A stretch of 64,000 nt of DNA, from the NCBI RefSeq assembly GCF_001368915.1, contig NZ_CSTE01000002.1, forward strand, positions 92,558 to 156,557, in the 5' to 3' direction. Under the pieces are notes generated by a model that made no database searches, had not been told where the DNA came from, and saw nothing but the letters and a program-made list of their open reading frames with translations. This DNA is from Haloferax massiliensis. Lineage in GTDB: Archaea; Halobacteriota; Halobacteria; Halobacteriales; Haloferacaceae. The translations under genes and the position numbers were made by a program. Positions 61,959 through 64,000 of the stretch are shown one piece after another; within the stretch, counting starts at the first letter, position 1; every line of letters begins with the position of its first letter.

Positions 61959-63704
61959 GTGACCGACTTCGACCCCGGCGACTACGAGATTTCGGAGCTC
62001 GGCCCGGCCATCAAGGACATCGACGACCTCGGCGAGCTAGAGGAGATTCTGCAGGCGGAACACCGCGGGCAGAACCGCGCGCCGGCCGTCGCGCTCATCG
62101 AGAGCCGCATCGAGAAGTTCTCCGAGGACGACGAGGAGCCGGCGGACGCGGACGAACTGGACCTCGCGTCGATGAGCACCGCGGAAGTCGGGAACACCCT
62201 CCAGAACGTCGAGGAGGTCTCGGAGCTCGAAGCGCTCCTCGAACGCGAGGAGGCCGGCGAGAACCGCGACCCGGTGAAGCGACTCATCAGCAACCGCATC
62301 GACTCGGTGAAGGGAAGCGACGAGGAGGACACGGAAGTCGAGGTGGACGAACGGCCGCCCGAGGAGCGCCATCCGGACCTCGACCATCCGACCCGCGACA
62401 AGCGGCACGTCCGGTCGCTCCACGGCGGCGTCTACCGCGACATGTGGGTCTACTGCGAGACGCAGGCGGGCGAACTCGTGGACGTGTCCAAGGAGATGCT
62501 CGGCAAGGCCCGCGAGCTGATGGACGCGTACAACGACGACTACGCTGCCGACGAGCGGGTCGTCGCGGTGCTCATCGGCTCCGACGTGTCGAAACACGTC
62601 GAGGACGTCATCGCCTACGGCGCGGACGTGGTCGTCGTCCGCGAGGACGCCCGGCTCGAACGCTTCCAGCACAAGCCGTACACCGAGATATTCTGCGACA
62701 TGGCCCGCGCGGGAGCCACCCACCAGAACTTCGAGGTCACGGACGGCCGCGACGAGTCGTGGCGCGACTACGACAAGCCGCGGTACGTGCTGTTCCCGGC
62801 GACGAACAACGGCCGGGACCTCTCGGCGCTCGTGCAGGCCGAACTCGACTCCGGCCTCGCCAGCGACTGCTCGGGGCTGTACATCACGGAGGAGGTCATC
62901 TCGAACCCGGTCAAGACCGGCGTCGCCGGCGAGAAAAAGGAGTTCCAGCGCGTCCTGCACATGAAGCGCCCGGACTTCTCGGGCTTCGAGTACTCGACGA
63001 TTCTCTGTATCGACAACCCGACGCGGGAGTTCCACCCGCAGGGCGCGTCTGTCATCCCGGGGAGCTTCGACCTGCCCGAACCCGACGCCGAGCGCGAGGG
63101 CCTCGTGGTCGAACACGACGCCCCGCTCGACGACGACTGGTTCCGCGTCACCGTCACCGACTTCGACCGGCTCGACGAGGGCGTCGACCTGACGGGCCAC
63201 GACGTCATCGTGGCGGTCGGCCGCGGCATCGGCGACGACCCGACGAAGGGTATCGAACTCGCCTTGGACCTCGCCGACCAGTTCGAGGACGCCGACGTCG
63301 GCGTCACCCGCGGCATCGTCACGGGGTCGTTCAACTTCGACGGCCACGTCGAGCAGTACACCCACGAGGACCGACAGATAGGCGAGACGGGACAGGTCGT
63401 CGCGCCGAAACTCTACGTCGCGGCGGGTATCTCCGGCGCGGTCCAGCACAAGGTCGGCATGGACGAGTCGGACACCATCGTCGCCGTCAACACCGACCCC
63501 GACGCCCGAATCCGCGACTTCTCGGACTACTTCATCGAGGGCGACCTGTTCGAAGTCCTCCCGAGGCTGACGACGGCGCTCAAGGAGGGCCGGTTCGAGG
63601 CGGCGGTCGCCAGCGACGGGGGGCGCGCGGCGTCGACGCCGCCGACCGGAACGCCCGACGCTGGCGCTGGCGCTGGCGCGGACGACAGGGGTGAGTCCCG
63701 ATGA
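61959..63704 (+). CDS. etfA: Electron transfer flavoprotein alpha subunit with N-terminal repeat module
   Basis: 581 residues, GTG start 2 nt after etfB. The C-terminal FAD-binding part is clear: VVAPKLYVAAGISGAVQHKVGMDESDTIVAVNTDPDARI. Before the ETF core (from about 130) there are two helical repeats, residues 13-54 and 76-117, sharing about 15 of 42 residues (pattern ELEE..G.NR.P...LI..RI). Standard EtfA is about 320 residues, so this extension of 120 plus a longer middle region is unusual. Possible docking site for the partner oxidoreductase. A Gly/Ala tail (DAGAGAGADD) ends the protein. Confidence 0.93.
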   Translation: MTDFDPGDYEISELGPAIKDIDDLGELEEILQAEHRGQNRAPAVALIESRIEKFSEDDEEPADADELDLASMSTAEVGNTLQNVEEVSELEALLEREEAGENRDPVKRLISNRIDSVKGSDEEDTEVEVDERPPEERHPDLDHPTRDKRHVRSLHGGVYRDMWVYCETQAGELVDVSKEMLGKARELMDAYNDDYAADERVVAVLIGSDVSKHVEDVIAYGADVVVVREDARLERFQHKPYTEIFCDMARAGATHQNFEVTDGRDESWRDYDKPRYVLFPATNNGRDLSALVQAELDSGLASDCSGLYITEEVISNPVKTGVAGEKKEFQRVLHMKRPDFSGFEYSTILCIDNPTREFHPQGASVIPGSFDLPEPDAEREGLVVEHDAPLDDDWFRVTVTDFDRLDEGVDLTGHDVIVAVGRGIGDDPTKGIELALDLADQFEDADVGVTRGIVTGSFNFDGHVEQYTHEDRQIGETGQVVAPKLYVAAGISGAVQHKVGMDESDTIVAVNTDPDARIRDFSDYFIEGDLFEVLPRLTTALKEGRFEAAVASDGGRAASTPPTGTPDAGAGAGADDRGESR

Positions 63705-64000
63705 GCGACTACGAACACTACGAGGCGCTCGTCGTCGGGGCGGGTCCCGGCGGCGCGGCGGCGGCCGCGACGTTCGCCAACTACGGCATCGAGACGCTCG
63801 TCCTCGAACGCGGCGTCGAGGCCGGGTCGAAGAACGTCTCGGGCGGGCTCATCTACGCCGAGGAGTCCGCGCCCTACACCATCGACGACCTCTTTCCGGG
63901 CTTCCGCGAGGCAGCCGCCGAGCGGCCCATCACGAAGTACCGCATCCACAACATCGCCGGCGACAAGGTCGAGTCGTTCGACCTCACCGACCTGCACGAA
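63701..64000 (+). CDS. fixC: FixC-type FAD oxidoreductase (ETF-quinone oxidoreductase-like), cut by window edge
   Basis: The first 100 codons are visible. Rossmann FAD motif YEALVVGAGPGGAAAAATFANYGIETLVLERG near residue 7-38 and NVSGGLIYAEE match FixC/ETF-QO proteins, which take electrons from ETF to quinone. The ATG overlaps the etfA stop (ATGA), so it is the third gene of the operon. With ferredoxin upstream the set equals fixX-fixA-fixB-fixC. The rest lies beyond 64000. Confidence 0.92.
   Translation, partial: MSDYEHYEALVVGAGPGGAAAAATFANYGIETLVLERGVEAGSKNVSGGLIYAEESAPYTIDDLFPGFREAAAERPITKYRIHNIAGDKVESFDLTDLHE

Overview
The window is a gene-dense, high-GC stretch of a haloarchaeal chromosome. 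The acidic proteins, GTG/ATG leaderless starts 25-32 nt behind TATA-like boxes, archaeal replication and translation genes (PriS, GINS, Lsm, L37e, archaeal-type GltX) and typical haloarchaeal families point to the genus Haloferax or a close relative. This assignment comes from gene content and order, not from a search.

Left part (1-19150): the thiamine genes thiD-thiM-thiE, a flavodoxin-type protoporphyrinogen oxidase, an FAD/Fe-S dehydrogenase (D-lactate or glycolate type) next to a glyoxylate-type aminotransferase, two small secreted proteins, an Nramp metal transporter with a possible metal-dependent operator, hisD, an ErpA-type Fe-S carrier, several small haloarchaeal proteins, a FilR1-type regulator, dodecin, a cytoplasmic metallophosphatase, a Usp protein and an MscS channel.

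Central part (19232-29679): a PAC2 protein, a TrmB-family regulator, and a minus-strand sugar ABC system (binding protein, two permeases, ATPase) followed by a 67-residue membrane peptide and a Gfo/Idh oxidoreductase, with an aldo/keto reductase upstream. A second sugar locus (Gfo/Idh plus a sugar-isomerase-like TIM barrel) lies at 40753-43013. One permease carries an exact in-frame 126-bp tandem duplication that doubles its EAA coupling loop.

Housekeeping blocks follow: priS-GINS, peroxiredoxin, and an hsp20-like/cdc48 operon. The promoter of that operon holds a perfect CTAAC-N5-GTTAG palindrome, the operator described for the Archaeoglobus heat-shock regulator HSR1 on the equivalent hsp20-cdc48 operon. 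Then come panB, a type IV pilin and a ribose-1,5-bisphosphate isomerase-like protein.

An AT-rich island (about 39170-40750) interrupts the chromosome. It contains a Tat-exported peptide gene with a membrane-protein partner, a pair of nested transposable remnants (an internally deleted IS6-family element inserted in the end of a second miniature element, each with its own 8-bp target duplication), and an orphan coding fragment.

Right part (43123-64000): archease-rtcB, acyl-CoA dehydrogenase, an AlaX-type editing protein, MBF1, tRNA-Leu(GAG), purF, the overlapping lsm-rpl37e pair, RNase J, geranylgeranyl diphosphate synthase, gltX, a cyclase-family hydrolase, and the ferredoxin-etfB-etfA-fixC electron-transfer operon, whose last gene runs off the right edge. 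No rRNA genes, CRISPR arrays or prophage were seen.
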